From Herbiconiux aconitum (GTDB lineage: Bacteria > Actinomycetota > Actinomycetes > Actinomycetales > Microbacteriaceae): a stretch of 64,000 nt of DNA. Position numbers and translations under genes: made by a program. This document shows, one piece after another, positions 55,851 to 64,000 of this stretch (position 1 is the first letter of the stretch; every line of letters begins with the position of its first letter). The notes below the pieces were generated by a model that saw nothing but the letters and a program-made list of their open reading frames with translations, had not been told where the DNA came from and did no database searches. Where the stretch lies: contig NZ_JANLCM010000001.1 in NCBI RefSeq assembly GCF_024979235.1, forward strand, positions 930,001-994,000, given 5' to 3'.

Positions 55851-57121
55851 CCGAGTCTCTCGACGTCTACATGGACGGCCGGATGTGCGGCACAGTCTCC
55901 CAGTCGTCCGCCGGCGACCTCGGGTTCGATTACGACGAGGGCTACCGGGCAGATTCGGCGGCGACACCGCTCTCACTCTCGATGCCCCTCTCGCGCCCGC
56001 ACCACCGCAACGCGAGCATCCGCCCGTTCCTCGCGGGTCTTCTGCCCGACAACGACGACGCCCTCGCCGCGATAGGCCGAGAATACGATGAGTCGCCCAA
56101 GAACCCGTTCGCCCTCATCAGGCACATGGGAGCGGACGTCGCCGGCGCGATCCAGATCGTTCCACGGGGAACGGCTTCGCCTGACGGAACGCTACCCCGC
56201 GGTGGCAGCGCCCCCATCGGCGAACTCGACATCGAGACCGAACTCGACGGCGTCATCGAGGAGTACAGCCAAGGGATGCCCTCACCCGGCCTCACCCAAC
56301 GGTTCAGCCTGGCAGGAGCCCAGCCGAAAATCGCGCTGCACCGCTCGGCCGAGGGCGTGTGGGGCGTGCCCACCGGGTCGACGCCCACCACGCACATCCT
56401 GAAACCCGTCGCCGGCTCTTTCCGTCGGCTCGACGTGGTGGAGTTCCTGTCCATGCGCGCAGCCGAAGCGCTCGGTCTCACCGTCGCTCAATCCGAACTC
56501 TTGACCTTCGGCTCGCGCCGCGCCTTCGTCACCCGTCGCTACGATCGCCGGCACCTCGACGGCCGATGGCTACGCATCCATCAGGAAGACCTCTGTCAGT
56601 CGCTCGCGGTGCCCCCGCAAAAGAAGTACCAACGCACCGATGGTGGCCCTGGCGTCGGAGCGATCGCCTCGCTGTTCAAATCCCTGCCCGTGCCCGCCGA
56701 CCGCGCATCCTGCGCGAGTTCCTTTTTCAGCGCACTGGTGTTCAACACCGTGCTGGAATGCACGGATGCCCACGCGAAGAACTACTCGGTCATTCTGCTC
56801 GGCGACCGCGCCATCCTGGCGCCGCTCTACGACCTGCTCACCTTCGCACCCTACAAATCGACCGCCACCACCTATTCGGCGATGCAGATCGGTGGCGAAT
56901 ACCGCTTTGAGGCCATCGGCGAGCCCCAGGTGGTGAAGGCTGCAGCGACACTCGGGATCGACCGCGAGACCGCGATCGAAACCCTCGCTCGGATGCGGCG
57001 CGAGGCCGTCGGTGCCTTCGAGACCGCGCGCGATCAGCTGGCCGGGCAGGATGCCGACACCCGTGACATGGCAACCGAGGTCGTCGATGCAGTCGCGAAG
57101 TTGCCCTCGTTGGCCCGCTGA
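55847..57121 (+). CDS. hipA: HipA-like serine/threonine kinase toxin
   Basis: Toxin kinase of 424 residues. HipA of E. coli phosphorylates glutamyl-tRNA synthetase and causes growth arrest and persistence. N-terminal subdomain (LAGLLPDND), the phosphate-binding FSLAGAQPKIAL loop, catalytic Asp307 in DAHAKNYS (at the position of E. coli Asp309) and the metal motif LYDLLTF are all present, so it should be an active kinase. Partner of the hipB-like antitoxin. The target in this organism cannot be inferred. Confidence 0.94.
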   Translation: MTESLDVYMDGRMCGTVSQSSAGDLGFDYDEGYRADSAATPLSLSMPLSRPHHRNASIRPFLAGLLPDNDDALAAIGREYDESPKNPFALIRHMGADVAGAIQIVPRGTASPDGTLPRGGSAPIGELDIETELDGVIEEYSQGMPSPGLTQRFSLAGAQPKIALHRSAEGVWGVPTGSTPTTHILKPVAGSFRRLDVVEFLSMRAAEALGLTVAQSELLTFGSRRAFVTRRYDRRHLDGRWLRIHQEDLCQSLAVPPQKKYQRTDGGPGVGAIASLFKSLPVPADRASCASSFFSALVFNTVLECTDAHAKNYSVILLGDRAILAPLYDLLTFAPYKSTATTYSAMQIGGEYRFEAIGEPQVVKAAATLGIDRETAIETLARMRREAVGAFETARDQLAGQDADTRDMATEVVDAVAKLPSLAR

Positions 57122-57143
57122 GAGCGGGGGCACCCGGAACGGG

Positions 57144-57536
57144 TCAGTGTGAGGCCGGGGGCACACAGGCCGAGCAGAAGCCGAAGATGTCGACCACGTG
57201 CTCGGGGCGGCTGAAGCCGTGAAGGGCGGCGGTCTTCTGGGCCCACGACTCGACCTCGTCGGCCTCGATCTCGACCGTGAGGCCGCAGCTGCGGCAGATC
57301 AGGTGATGGTGATGCACCATCGAGCAGGCCCGGTAGAGCGCCTCACCGTCGGGTGACTGGAGCGAGTCGGCCTCGCCCTCCTGCGCCAGATCGGCGAGCG
57401 CACGGTAGACCGTGGCGAGCCCGATCTGCGAGCCGGTGCCCTTCAGCGACGAGTGGAGGCCCTGCGCGCTCACGAAGCCCATCTGGGTTCCGAGCGCACT
57501 GCGCACGGCCTCGCGCTGCCAGGTGTTCCTCTTCAC
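57144..57536 (-). CDS. zur: Zinc uptake regulator Zur (Fur family)
   Basis: Zinc-dependent repressor of 130 residues. Winged helix (GFVSAQGLHSSLKGTGSQIGLATVYRALADL), His cluster MVHHHHLICRSCG and second Cys pair FGFCSAC, which form the metal sites of the Fur family. The GTG start overlaps the znuB stop (GTGA). Being in the znuC-znuB-zur operon identifies it as the zinc rather than the iron regulator. It should bind the box upstream of znuA. Confidence 0.95.
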   Translation of the reverse strand: MKRNTWQREAVRSALGTQMGFVSAQGLHSSLKGTGSQIGLATVYRALADLAQEGEADSLQSPDGEALYRACSMVHHHHLICRSCGLTVEIEADEVESWAQKTAALHGFSRPEHVVDIFGFCSACVPPASH

Positions 57537-58432
57537 GACTGCTCCACCTCTCTCACGGGCAACGGTAGCCCCGCATCCTGAATCCTTCCAGTGCCGGCAC
57601 CGCGCCGCCAGGCGATCACCCGGCACACCACGTAGATGAGGAAGGAGATGGTGGTGACGTAGGGGCTGATCGGAACGGACGCGCCGAGCGCGAGCATGAT
57701 GCCGCCCACCAGCGAGGTCACCGCGAAGACCGTGCTCAACACGGGCACGAGCACCGGCGACGACGAGAGTCGCAGGGCGGCAGCCGCCGGGGTGACCAGG
57801 ATCGAGAGCACGAGCAGCGACCCCACGATCTGCACCGAGACCGCGACGGCGAGGCCGAGCAGAAGCATGAAGAAGATCGAGAGCCCCCGCACCGGCACTC
57901 CGCGGGCCGACGCGACGTCGGCATCCACGCTCGCGAAGGTGAGCGGCCGCCACACCAGCAGCAGTCCGACGACCACGACGATCGAGATCGCGATCAGGGA
58001 GTTCAGCCGCGGATCGTCGACCGCCACGATCTGGCCGGTGAGCAAGCCGAACTTGTTCGCCGAGCGGCCGGGGTAGAGCGAGAGGCACAGGATGCCGAGA
58101 CCGAGTCCGAACGGCATCAGCACGGCGATGATCGAGTTGCGGTCGCGCGCCCGGGTGCCGAGGAGACCGATGAGGAGCGCGGCGACGAGCGACCCGAAGA
58201 TCGACCCCTGAACCACTCCCACTCCGAACAGCAGGCCCGCGGCGGCCCCCGCGAACGAGAGCTCGCTGATGCCGTGCACGGCGAACGCCATGTCGCGCGA
58301 CATCACGAAGACGCCGATCAGCCCGCCGACCACTCCGAGCACCGCACCCGCGATAATCGAGTTCTGCAGCAGTGCCACGAGCTCGCCGTAGTTGGCGAAG
58401 TTGAAGATCTCGCCCCAGAAGTCGCCGCTCAC
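57533..58432 (-). CDS. znuB: Zinc ABC transporter permease ZnuB
   Basis: Membrane subunit of the zinc importer, 299 residues with about eight helices, ABC-3 family (FVMSRDMAFAVHGISELSFAGAAAG, SVQIVGSLLVLSILVTPAAAA). The GTG start overlaps the znuC stop and its stop overlaps zur. Together with ZnuA and ZnuC it imports zinc. Confidence 0.95.
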   Translation of the reverse strand: MSGDFWGEIFNFANYGELVALLQNSIIAGAVLGVVGGLIGVFVMSRDMAFAVHGISELSFAGAAAGLLFGVGVVQGSIFGSLVAALLIGLLGTRARDRNSIIAVLMPFGLGLGILCLSLYPGRSANKFGLLTGQIVAVDDPRLNSLIAISIVVVVGLLLVWRPLTFASVDADVASARGVPVRGLSIFFMLLLGLAVAVSVQIVGSLLVLSILVTPAAAALRLSSSPVLVPVLSTVFAVTSLVGGIMLALGASVPISPYVTTISFLIYVVCRVIAWRRGAGTGRIQDAGLPLPVREVEQS

Positions 58433-59301
58433 GGCAGTCCTCCGAGAAGGCCCGTCGAGGAGGTCGACGGGCCGGAGGTGCCGCCGTCGTGCTCGTCGTG
58501 GTGGTGGAACTGGTCGTCGGGATGCCCGTGCGCGCCATCCGGAGTTCCCACCACGATCACGCGGCCGTGCGTGCGGATGACGTCGACCCGCGATCCGTAG
58601 AGCTCGCTGAGCACCTCGGAGCGCAGCACCTCCGACGGGGCGCCGACGCGGAAGCCGCCGCCGGCCAGGTAGAGCACCCGGTCGACCATGTCGAGGATCG
58701 GGTTGATGTCGTGCGTCACGAACAGCACGCCGAAGTCGCGCTCCCGCCGCTGCCGGTCGATCAACTCGCTCACCGCGCGCTGGTGCGTGAGATCGAGCGA
58801 GAGCAGCGGCTCGTCGCAGAGCAGCAGCCGCGGGTCGCCGGCAAGCGCCTGGCCGATGCGCACCCGCTGCTGCTCGCCACCGGAGAGCGTCGAGACACCG
58901 ACGTTCGCGTAGTCGGTGGCGCCGACGGCCGCGAGCAGCGCATCCACCTCACGACGTCGGGTTGCCGAGGGCAACGGCAGTCCCCAGCGGTGGCCGGAAA
59001 GTCCGAGCCCGACGAGATCGCGCGCCCGCAGCGGGGTGCCGTCGTCGGCGAGCTTCTGCTGGGGCACGTAGCCGATGCGCCGGTCGCCGCGCCGGCCGGG
59101 CGCCCCGAGAAAGGAGATGCTCCCGGTCGAGAGCTTCTGCTGCCCGAGGATGACCTTCAGGAGGCTCGACTTGCCCGATCCGTTCGACCCGAGCACCGCG
59201 ACGAATTCTCCCGGTTGCACATCGAGATCGAGATGCGACCAGAGGGTGCGGGGCCCGAACGACAGACTCGCGTCGCGCAGTGTCAGCACCGGATCGGTCA
59301 C
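58429..59301 (-). CDS. znuC: Zinc ABC transporter ATPase ZnuC
   Basis: ATPase of 290 residues. Walker A GSNGSGKSS, Q-loop YVPQQ, signature TLSGGEQQR, Walker B LLLCDEPLLSLD, switch His in VTHD. A tail with HGHPDDQFHHHDEHD is His-rich and probably binds zinc. The GTG at 59301 is six bases after TAGGGT and taken as the leaderless start; a GTG at 59307 in frame would add two residues. This gives znuCB-zur a promoter separate from znuA. Confidence 0.95.
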   Translation of the reverse strand: MTDPVLTLRDASLSFGPRTLWSHLDLDVQPGEFVAVLGSNGSGKSSLLKVILGQQKLSTGSISFLGAPGRRGDRRIGYVPQQKLADDGTPLRARDLVGLGLSGHRWGLPLPSATRRREVDALLAAVGATDYANVGVSTLSGGEQQRVRIGQALAGDPRLLLCDEPLLSLDLTHQRAVSELIDRQRRERDFGVLFVTHDINPILDMVDRVLYLAGGGFRVGAPSEVLRSEVLSELYGSRVDVIRTHGRVIVVGTPDGAHGHPDDQFHHHDEHDGGTSGPSTSSTGLLGGLP

Positions 59302-59307
59302 CGTCAC

Positions 59308-59313
59308 ACCCTA
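59308..59313 (-). promoter_or_regulatory. Leaderless -10 box of znuC-znuB-zur
   Basis: TAGGGT on the minus strand ends six bases before the GTG at 59301. No Zur-box-like sequence overlaps it. Confidence 0.6.
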
Positions 59314-59342
59314 CTGCCCGCTGGCCCGCCGCCGCCCGGCCG

Positions 59343-60266
59343 TCACTGGGCCAGCGCGGCCGAGACGGCGTCGAGGTTCGACTTCATCCAGCCGAAGTAG
59401 TCCACCCCGTCGGGAAGCGTCTCGGTGACACCGACTGCGGGGATGTCGTTCTTCTTCGCTGCCTCGGTCACCGCATCCGTCTGCGCTCCGCCGGTCTGCT
59501 CGTTGTAGACCAGCAGCTTCACGGCGTGGCTGTCGAAGAGCGCGAGGGTCTCCTGCAGCACCGTCGGCGGCACGTCGGTGTCCTCTTCGATCGCCTCACT
59601 GAAAGCATCCGGAGTGCGGTTCTCGAGGCCGGCCGCGTCGAGCAGGTAGAGCGGCACGGGCTCGGTGATGGCCACTCCCGACCTGGAGTACTTCGCGGCG
59701 ATGTCGGTCTCGGTCGCCTCGAGGCTGGTGAGCTGCGCCTTCACGCTCTCGCCGTTGGCCTGGAAGACGGATGCGTCGTCGGCGTCGAGTGCCGAGAGCT
59801 CGGTCACCAGCGAGTCGACCAGCTTCTGCATGGTGGGGAAGTCGTACCAGAGGTGCTCGTTGAACTCGCCGTCGGCGGGCTCCTGGTCGTACCCGGAGAT
59901 GTCGGCCACGTTCAGCACGGTCGCCTCGGAGTTGTCGGCGGCCGAGAGCATGGTGTCGACGAAGTCGTCGTAGCCTCCGCCGTTCTCGATCACGACCTGC
60001 GCCTTCGAGAGCGAGAGCTGGTTCTGGCCGTCGGCCTGGTATTCGTGCGGGTCTTTGTCGGGGCTGTCGATGATCGACGTGACGCTGGCGAAGTCGCCGC
60101 CCACGGCTTCGGCGAGACTGCCGTAGACGTTGGTGGAGGCGACGATGCGGATGCCGCCACTCGCGTCGGGGGTCTCGGCCACGGTGCCGGCGGAGCAGCC
60201 GGCGAGGCCGAGGGCGAGTGCGGCCGCGGAGGCGGCCAGGGCGGTGGAGAGAACGTGTCGTTTCAC
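59343..60266 (-). CDS. znuA: Zinc-binding lipoprotein ZnuA
   Basis: Solute-binding protein of 307 residues that captures zinc outside the membrane. Lipobox LGLAGC at about residue 24. Metal ligands typical of cluster A-I proteins are visible: His in DKDPHEYQ, His in NEHLWYD and His/Glu in the C-terminal half (LLVYNEQTGG region). The usual His-rich loop is short or absent. Preceded by a Zur box and stands just upstream of znuC-znuB-zur. Confidence 0.93.
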   Translation of the reverse strand: MKRHVLSTALAASAAALALGLAGCSAGTVAETPDASGGIRIVASTNVYGSLAEAVGGDFASVTSIIDSPDKDPHEYQADGQNQLSLSKAQVVIENGGGYDDFVDTMLSAADNSEATVLNVADISGYDQEPADGEFNEHLWYDFPTMQKLVDSLVTELSALDADDASVFQANGESVKAQLTSLEATETDIAAKYSRSGVAITEPVPLYLLDAAGLENRTPDAFSEAIEEDTDVPPTVLQETLALFDSHAVKLLVYNEQTGGAQTDAVTEAAKKNDIPAVGVTETLPDGVDYFGWMKSNLDAVSAALAQ

Positions 60267-60297
60267 GGGAGTGCCTGTCTAGTTCGGGAACGACTCC

Positions 60298-60325
60298 ACG
60301 CTAGCTAATTGATAATGATTGTCAA
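60298..60325 (-). promoter_or_regulatory. znuA promoter with Zur box
   Basis: TTGATAATGATTGTCAA at 60309-60325 is a near-perfect Zur operator (TGATAAT-N-ATT-TCA pattern). Read towards znuA, TTGACA (60320-60325) is a good -35 inside the box and TAGCGT (60298-60303) follows after 16 bases, so Zur would occlude the polymerase. Confidence 0.85.
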
Positions 60326-60351
60326 AATCAGCACGGCGGCATTCAGCAGGC

Positions 60352-61416
60352 TCACACCATCGCTTCGGCGAGCGCCTGCTCGGCGTGGTGACAGGCCACG
60401 TCGCGGAGCTCGAGCGAGCGCAGCGGCGGCTGAACGGTGCGGCACTCGTCGGTGGCGAGCCAGCAGCGCGGGTTGAAGCGGCAGCCGTTGGGCGGGTTCA
60501 CGGGCGACGGCGGCTCGCCCCCGAGCACACGGCGGCGCGAGAGCTTGCCCCGATCAGCGCGGCTGTGCGACGGAGTGGCCGAGAGCAAGGCCTGGGTGTA
60601 CGGATGCGCGGGCGAGTCGTAGACCGTCTCCGTGTCGCCGAGTTCCGCCATCCTCCCGAGGTACATGACGCCCACCCGGTCGGCGATGTGCCGCACCACC
60701 GAAAGGTCGTGGGCGATGAACAGGATCGCCACCCCGAGCCGCCGCTGCAGGTCGGCGAGCAGGTTGATCACCTGGGCTTGCACCGAGAGGTCGAGCGCCG
60801 AGACGGCTTCGTCGCACACCAGCACGTCAGGATCGAGCGCGAGCGCGCGGGCGATGCCGATGCGCTGGCGTTGGCCGCCGGAGAACTGGTGCGGGTAGCG
60901 CCCCATCATGTCGGGAGCGAGCCCCACCAGTCCCAGGAGTTCCGCCACCCGCTCGCGCCGCGCCGCAGCGGGGGCCGACCGCGTCGCCGCCATCGGTTCG
61001 GCGATGATGTCGCCCACGTTCATCCGCGGGTCGAGCGAGGTGTACGGGTCTTGGAAGATCATCTGCACACCGCGGCGCAGCAGCTTGCGATCGCTCGCCC
61101 GGCCCTTCGTCACATCCGTGCCGTGGTAGAGCAGCGAGCCGCCGTCGGGCTTCTCGAGACCCACGAGCATACGGGCCAGGGTCGACTTGCCGCAGCCGGA
61201 TTCGCCCACGATGCCGAGCGTCTCGCCGGCGTGCAGGGTGAGGCTCACGCCGTCGACGGCAGACACGTGCGTGGGGCGCAGACGCGAGCCGCCGGTGAAG
61301 GTGCGGCGGAGATCGGTGGCCTCGAGCACCACGCGGCCCTCGGGTGTGGAGTCGGGGCCGACAGAGGCAGAAGCGCCCGGCGCAGCGCCGGCGATGACGT
61401 CAGCTGACGAGTTCAT
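60352..61416 (-). CDS. Oligopeptide ABC transporter ATPase (OppF/DppF type)
   Basis: ATPase of 354 residues. Walker [10 protein letters not shown], signature [15 protein letters not shown], Walker [13 protein letters not shown], and a C-terminal cysteine cluster ([17 protein letters not shown]) typical of the oligopeptide subfamily. It overlaps the OppD-type gene by 17 bases and follows it. Works with a peptide permease and the binding protein encoded from 63765. Confidence 0.93.
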   Translation of the reverse strand: MNSSADVIAGAAPGASASVGPDSTPEGRVVLEATDLRRTFTGGSRLRPTHVSAVDGVSLTLHAGETLGIVGESGCGKSTLARMLVGLEKPDGGSLLYHGTDVTKGRASDRKLLRRGVQMIFQDPYTSLDPRMNVGDIIAEPMAATRSAPAAARRERVAELLGLVGLAPDMMGRYPHQFSGGQRQRIGIARALALDPDVLVCDEAVSALDLSVQAQVINLLADLQRRLGVAILFIAHDLSVVRHIADRVGVMYLGRMAELGDTETVYDSPAHPYTQALLSATPSHSRADRGKLSRRRVLGGEPPSPVNPPNGCRFNPRCWLATDECRTVQPPLRSLELRDVACHHAEQALAEAMV

Positions 61417-62431
61417 GCAGCAGTTCCTCCGATCGGTGGCACGCGGATGCGCGGCCCGCCGCCACGTCGAGAAGCGGCGGCCGCTCGGTGCGGCAGATGT
61501 CGATGGCCATGTGGCAGCGCGGGTTGAACGAGCATCCGGGCGGGGCCTGGGCGGGGCTCGGCGGGGAGCCCGGGATGGTGAGCAGATCGTGTCCGCGCGC
61601 CGCGGCATCCGGAACCGAGCGCAACAGGGCCTGGGTGTACGGATGCGCGGGCAAGTCGAGCACCGTGTCGGCGTCTCCGCGCTCCACGATGCGACCGGCA
61701 TACATCACTGCCAGGCGGTCGGCGACCTCCATCACGACGCCGAGGTCGTGGGTGATGAGCAGCACGCCCATGCCGAGCTGGTCGCGCAGGCGCCCGAGCA
61801 GGTCGAGGATCTGCGCCTGCACGGTCACGTCGAGCGCGGTCGTCGGCTCGTCGGCGATGAGCATCTCGGGTTCGAGCGCGATGGCCATGGCGATCAGGAT
61901 GCGCTGGCGCATGCCGCCGGAGAACTGGTGCGGGTAGTCGTCGACCCGGTTGCTCGGCGCCGGGATGCCGACCAGACCGAGCAGCTCGATCGCCGCCGCT
62001 CGCGCCTGCTTGCGCGTCGCGCCCCGATGCACCTTGAACAGCTCGCCGATCTGGTTGCCGATGGTCATCACGGGGTTCAGCGCCGAGAGCGCATCCTGGA
62101 GCACCAGACTCATCCGCTCGCCGCGCATCAGCCGCCGTTCCTCTTCGGAGAGCGCGAGGATGTCGGTGCCGGCGACCTCCAGCGAGGCGGCCGAGACCCG
62201 GGTGTGTTCGTCGGTCAGGCCCATGATGGCGCGGGCGGTCACCGACTTGCCCGACCCGGATTCACCGAGCAGCGCCACGAACTCGCCTCGGGCCACGTCG
62301 AGGTCGACTCCTCGCACGGCGCGGATCTCGCGCCCGCCGCCGGTGAAGGTCACGGTGAGGTCGCGCACCCGCAGCGAGGGGGTGCCGGCCGTTGTCATCT
62401 CGTCTGCCACGGCTCCATCATCGCCCCTCAT
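61400..62431 (-). CDS. Oligopeptide ABC transporter ATPase (OppD/DppD type)
   Basis: ATPase of 343 residues. Walker [10 protein letters not shown], signature [15 protein letters not shown], Walker [15 protein letters not shown], and the C-terminal [18 protein letters not shown] cluster. Pairs with the OppF-type gene as the two nucleotide-binding subunits; no permease genes are seen in the window, so they probably lie beyond the right edge. It is divergent from the dipeptidase gene; the 125-base gap has an AT-rich centre but no certain promoter. A start at 62398 is also possible. Confidence 0.92.
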   Translation of the reverse strand: MRGDDGAVADEMTTAGTPSLRVRDLTVTFTGGGREIRAVRGVDLDVARGEFVALLGESGSGKSVTARAIMGLTDEHTRVSAASLEVAGTDILALSEEERRLMRGERMSLVLQDALSALNPVMTIGNQIGELFKVHRGATRKQARAAAIELLGLVGIPAPSNRVDDYPHQFSGGMRQRILIAMAIALEPEMLIADEPTTALDVTVQAQILDLLGRLRDQLGMGVLLITHDLGVVMEVADRLAVMYAGRIVERGDADTVLDLPAHPYTQALLRSVPDAAARGHDLLTIPGSPPSPAQAPPGCSFNPRCHMAIDICRTERPPLLDVAAGRASACHRSEELLHELVS

Positions 62432-62556
62432 CGTTACCGAATTGTTTCAAGCATGCTAAATCTGTGCCGATATGAATCACTGGTGTTGACAAACTTGCCG
62501 GAAATCGAGGATGTTGTCTACAGCAACGCCGAACTTTCCCAAGAAAAGGAGATCAG

Positions 62557-63765
62557 ATGCTTGATCCCGCCGCGGCCTACAAGGGCTACACCGCCTACGA
62601 CTACCTGGAAGCAGGAAAGGACTACAAGGAGTTCACCTACGCGAAGCAGATCGGCCGCGTGCCGGCCTACCAGGGACTCGGTCTCAGCGCGGCGGAGGAG
62701 GAGCGCACTCGCAAGCTCCTGAGCGAAGAGACCGTCATCTCGCTGCACGACCACGTGCAGGTCTTTCCCGAAGACATGACGCAACTGCGCGACCACATCC
62801 GCCAGGGTCGCGAACCAACGGGCTACGAGGGTCTCTCGCGCTCGGGCATCACCGCGGTCTTCGACAACGGGATGGACGGCACCTGCTGCATCTCGAGCGA
62901 CGCCGGCTGGAAGTACCAGGATGTGCTCTTCGACCTCGGGGTGCGGATGGCCGACCTGGCCCACCAGGACTTCGTGATCAAAGCCGAGTCGGTGAAGGAC
63001 ATCGAGCGGGCCAAGGCCGAGGGCAAGGTCGCCCACGTCTTCGCCCTCGAGGCCGCGACCATGATCGAGAACGAGGTCGACCGGCTCGACGTGCTCTACG
63101 GCTTCGGAGTGCGCCAGATGGGCATCGCCTACTCGGAGCAGAACACGCTCGGCTCGGGCCTCAAGGAGCGCGGAGACGGCGGACTCACCTACTTCGGCGA
63201 GCGCGCGGTCGAGCGCATGAACAAGCTCGGCATCGCCATCGACATCTCGCACTCGGGCGACCGCACCTGCGTCGACGTGATCAAGGCGTCGAAGTACCCG
63301 GTGCTGATCACCCACGCCGGGGCGCGCGGCCTCTGGCCCACGAACCGGATGAAGACCGACGAGACCATCATCGAGTGCGCGAGGCGCGGCGGCGTGATCG
63401 GCATCGAAGCGGCGCCGCACACCACGCTCTCTCCGGCGCATCCGTCGCACTCGCTCGAATCGGTGATGGACCACTTCCAGTATTGCGTCGACCTGGTGGG
63501 TCTCGAGCACGTCAGCTTCGGACCTGACACGCTGTTCGGTGACCACGTGGGGTTGCACCACGCCTTCTCGTCGAACCTCTCGATCAGCCAGGCGCACGGA
63601 CACGTCGAATACGAGGAAGTGGAATACGTCGACGGCATCGAGAACCCGGCCGAGGAGTTCTTCAACATCATCGGCTGGCTCGTGAAGCACGACTACTCAG
63701 ACGACGAAATCCGCGCCGTCGTCGGAGGCAACACCATGCGGGTCCTGAAGGAGGTCTGGGTTTAA
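62557..63765 (+). CDS. Zinc dipeptidase, renal dipeptidase (M19) family
   Basis: Metallo-dipeptidase of 402 residues. Ligands are visible: His-Asp-His in SLHDHVQ, bridging Glu in ALEAATMIE, His in DISHSGDRT and His in ITHAGARGLW. AAGGAG lies seven bases before the ATG. No signal peptide is present, so it should act in the cytosol on peptides brought in by the peptide transporter genes on both sides. The stop overlaps the ATG of the binding-protein gene (TAATG). M19 enzymes of similar clusters also cleave D-amino-acid-containing dipeptides. Confidence 0.92.
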   Translation: MLDPAAAYKGYTAYDYLEAGKDYKEFTYAKQIGRVPAYQGLGLSAAEEERTRKLLSEETVISLHDHVQVFPEDMTQLRDHIRQGREPTGYEGLSRSGITAVFDNGMDGTCCISSDAGWKYQDVLFDLGVRMADLAHQDFVIKAESVKDIERAKAEGKVAHVFALEAATMIENEVDRLDVLYGFGVRQMGIAYSEQNTLGSGLKERGDGGLTYFGERAVERMNKLGIAIDISHSGDRTCVDVIKASKYPVLITHAGARGLWPTNRMKTDETIIECARRGGVIGIEAAPHTTLSPAHPSHSLESVMDHFQYCVDLVGLEHVSFGPDTLFGDHVGLHHAFSSNLSISQAHGHVEYEEVEYVDGIENPAEEFFNIIGWLVKHDYSDDEIRAVVGGNTMRVLKEVWV

Positions 63766-64000
63766 TGCGTAAACGAAGTCTGGCAATCGCGACGCTCGCA
63801 GCGAGCGTCGCCCTCACGCTGAGCGCCTGTGCGCCCTCGGCTCCCCCCGAAGCGTCGACGAGCGCGGCAGCCGCCGGCACCGACACGCTCACCATCGCGA
63901 CCACGACGGATGTGGTGAACTACAACCCGCTGATCGGCAACAGCCGCAGCGACTACTGGATCACCAACCTGATGTACCCGCACCTCATGTCGATCGACGA
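63765..64000 (+). CDS. Peptide-binding lipoprotein of an ABC transporter, 5' part
   Basis: First 78 residues of a family 5 solute-binding protein. Lipobox LTLSAC at about residue 22, then the typical start TLTIATTTDVVNYNPLI of the peptide/nickel-binding family. It is coupled to the dipeptidase by TAATG and continues off the right edge. Confidence 0.9.
   Translation, partial: MRKRSLAIATLAASVALTLSACAPSAPPEASTSAAAAGTDTLTIATTTDVVNYNPLIGNSRSDYWITNLMYPHLMSID

Noticed and set aside
1..64000. Prophage, insertion sequence or integrated element
   Set aside because: No transposase, integrase or phage structural gene is seen, and the only tRNA is followed by normal genes without a repeated 3' end.

Overview
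The window is high-GC actinobacterial DNA. Its gene content points to the family Microbacteriaceae (relatives of Leifsonia, Herbiconiux, Clavibacter): a C50-carotenoid cluster in the order crtE-crtB-crtI-crtYe-crtYf-crtEb with idi divergent, HspR-type (HAIR) operators at dnaK, a SigA-like second sigma factor, zinc-free ribosomal protein paralogues, and many leaderless genes. The genus is not resolved. Genes are tightly packed, mostly with 1-4 nt overlaps inside operons. No gap longer than about 250 bases lacks a gene, and I see no IS element, prophage, CRISPR array or origin.

Layout. 1-4.1 kb (minus): 5' part of dnaK with two HAIR boxes, a membrane-anchored HtrA-type protease, and an unknown protein. 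4.2-7.3 kb: an Atg22-like MFS transporter, then a uspA-crcB-crcB operon (stress protein, two fluoride-channel subunits). 7.5-12.7 kb (plus): a one-chain GAF/histidine kinase/receiver/LuxR protein whose receiver has His in place of the phosphoacceptor Asp, followed by a sugar-phosphate operon (class II aldolase, HAD phosphatase, DhaL, DhaK). 12.7-17.1 kb: a lipoprotein, a CWB2-repeat surface protein and a copper cluster (CopC, YcnI, His-rich membrane protein). 17.2-21.2 kb (plus): a SigB-like sigma factor and two secreted proteins, one a seven-repeat chaplin-like protein with an LAXTG-type sorting signal. 21.4-25.4 kb: amino-acid permease, DUF2252 protein and a broken SGNH hydrolase gene.

25.4-33.7 kb: carotenoid genes and idi, a catalytic-core-only alanyl-tRNA synthetase homologue, and dcd. 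33.9-39.1 kb: a small membrane protein, tRNA-Gly(CCC), DoxX-like protein, a DUF4062/STAND ATPase with a membrane partner, and a frameshifted DUF3800 gene. 39.2-44.8 kb: hydrolases, a DUF2470 protein and a haem oxygenase behind an IdeR/DtxR-like box. 44.8-54.2 kb: a YhgE/Pip permease, an MmpL-like transporter with a degenerate ABC-like tail, a PIF1-like helicase and a CopD-CtaG fusion. 54.2-60.3 kb: HU, the rpmB-rpmG-rpsN operon, a hipBA toxin-antitoxin pair with three evenly spaced operators, and the zinc uptake genes znuA and znuC-znuB-zur with a Zur box. 60.3-64 kb: peptide ABC transporter ATPases, a dipeptidase and the start of a peptide-binding lipoprotein.

How the parts combine. Metal handling recurs: zinc (Zur, Znu, zinc-independent ribosomal proteins), iron from haem (HmuO, DUF2470), copper (CopC, YcnI, CopD-CtaG) and fluoride export. 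A second theme is the cell surface (chaplin-like protein, CWB2 protein, MmpL/YhgE, lipoproteins). Long hairpins occupy every convergent gene junction wider than about 80 bases, so they probably act as bidirectional terminators. About fifteen genes start six or seven bases after a TANNNT -10 box, which indicates leaderless transcription and was used to choose several starts.
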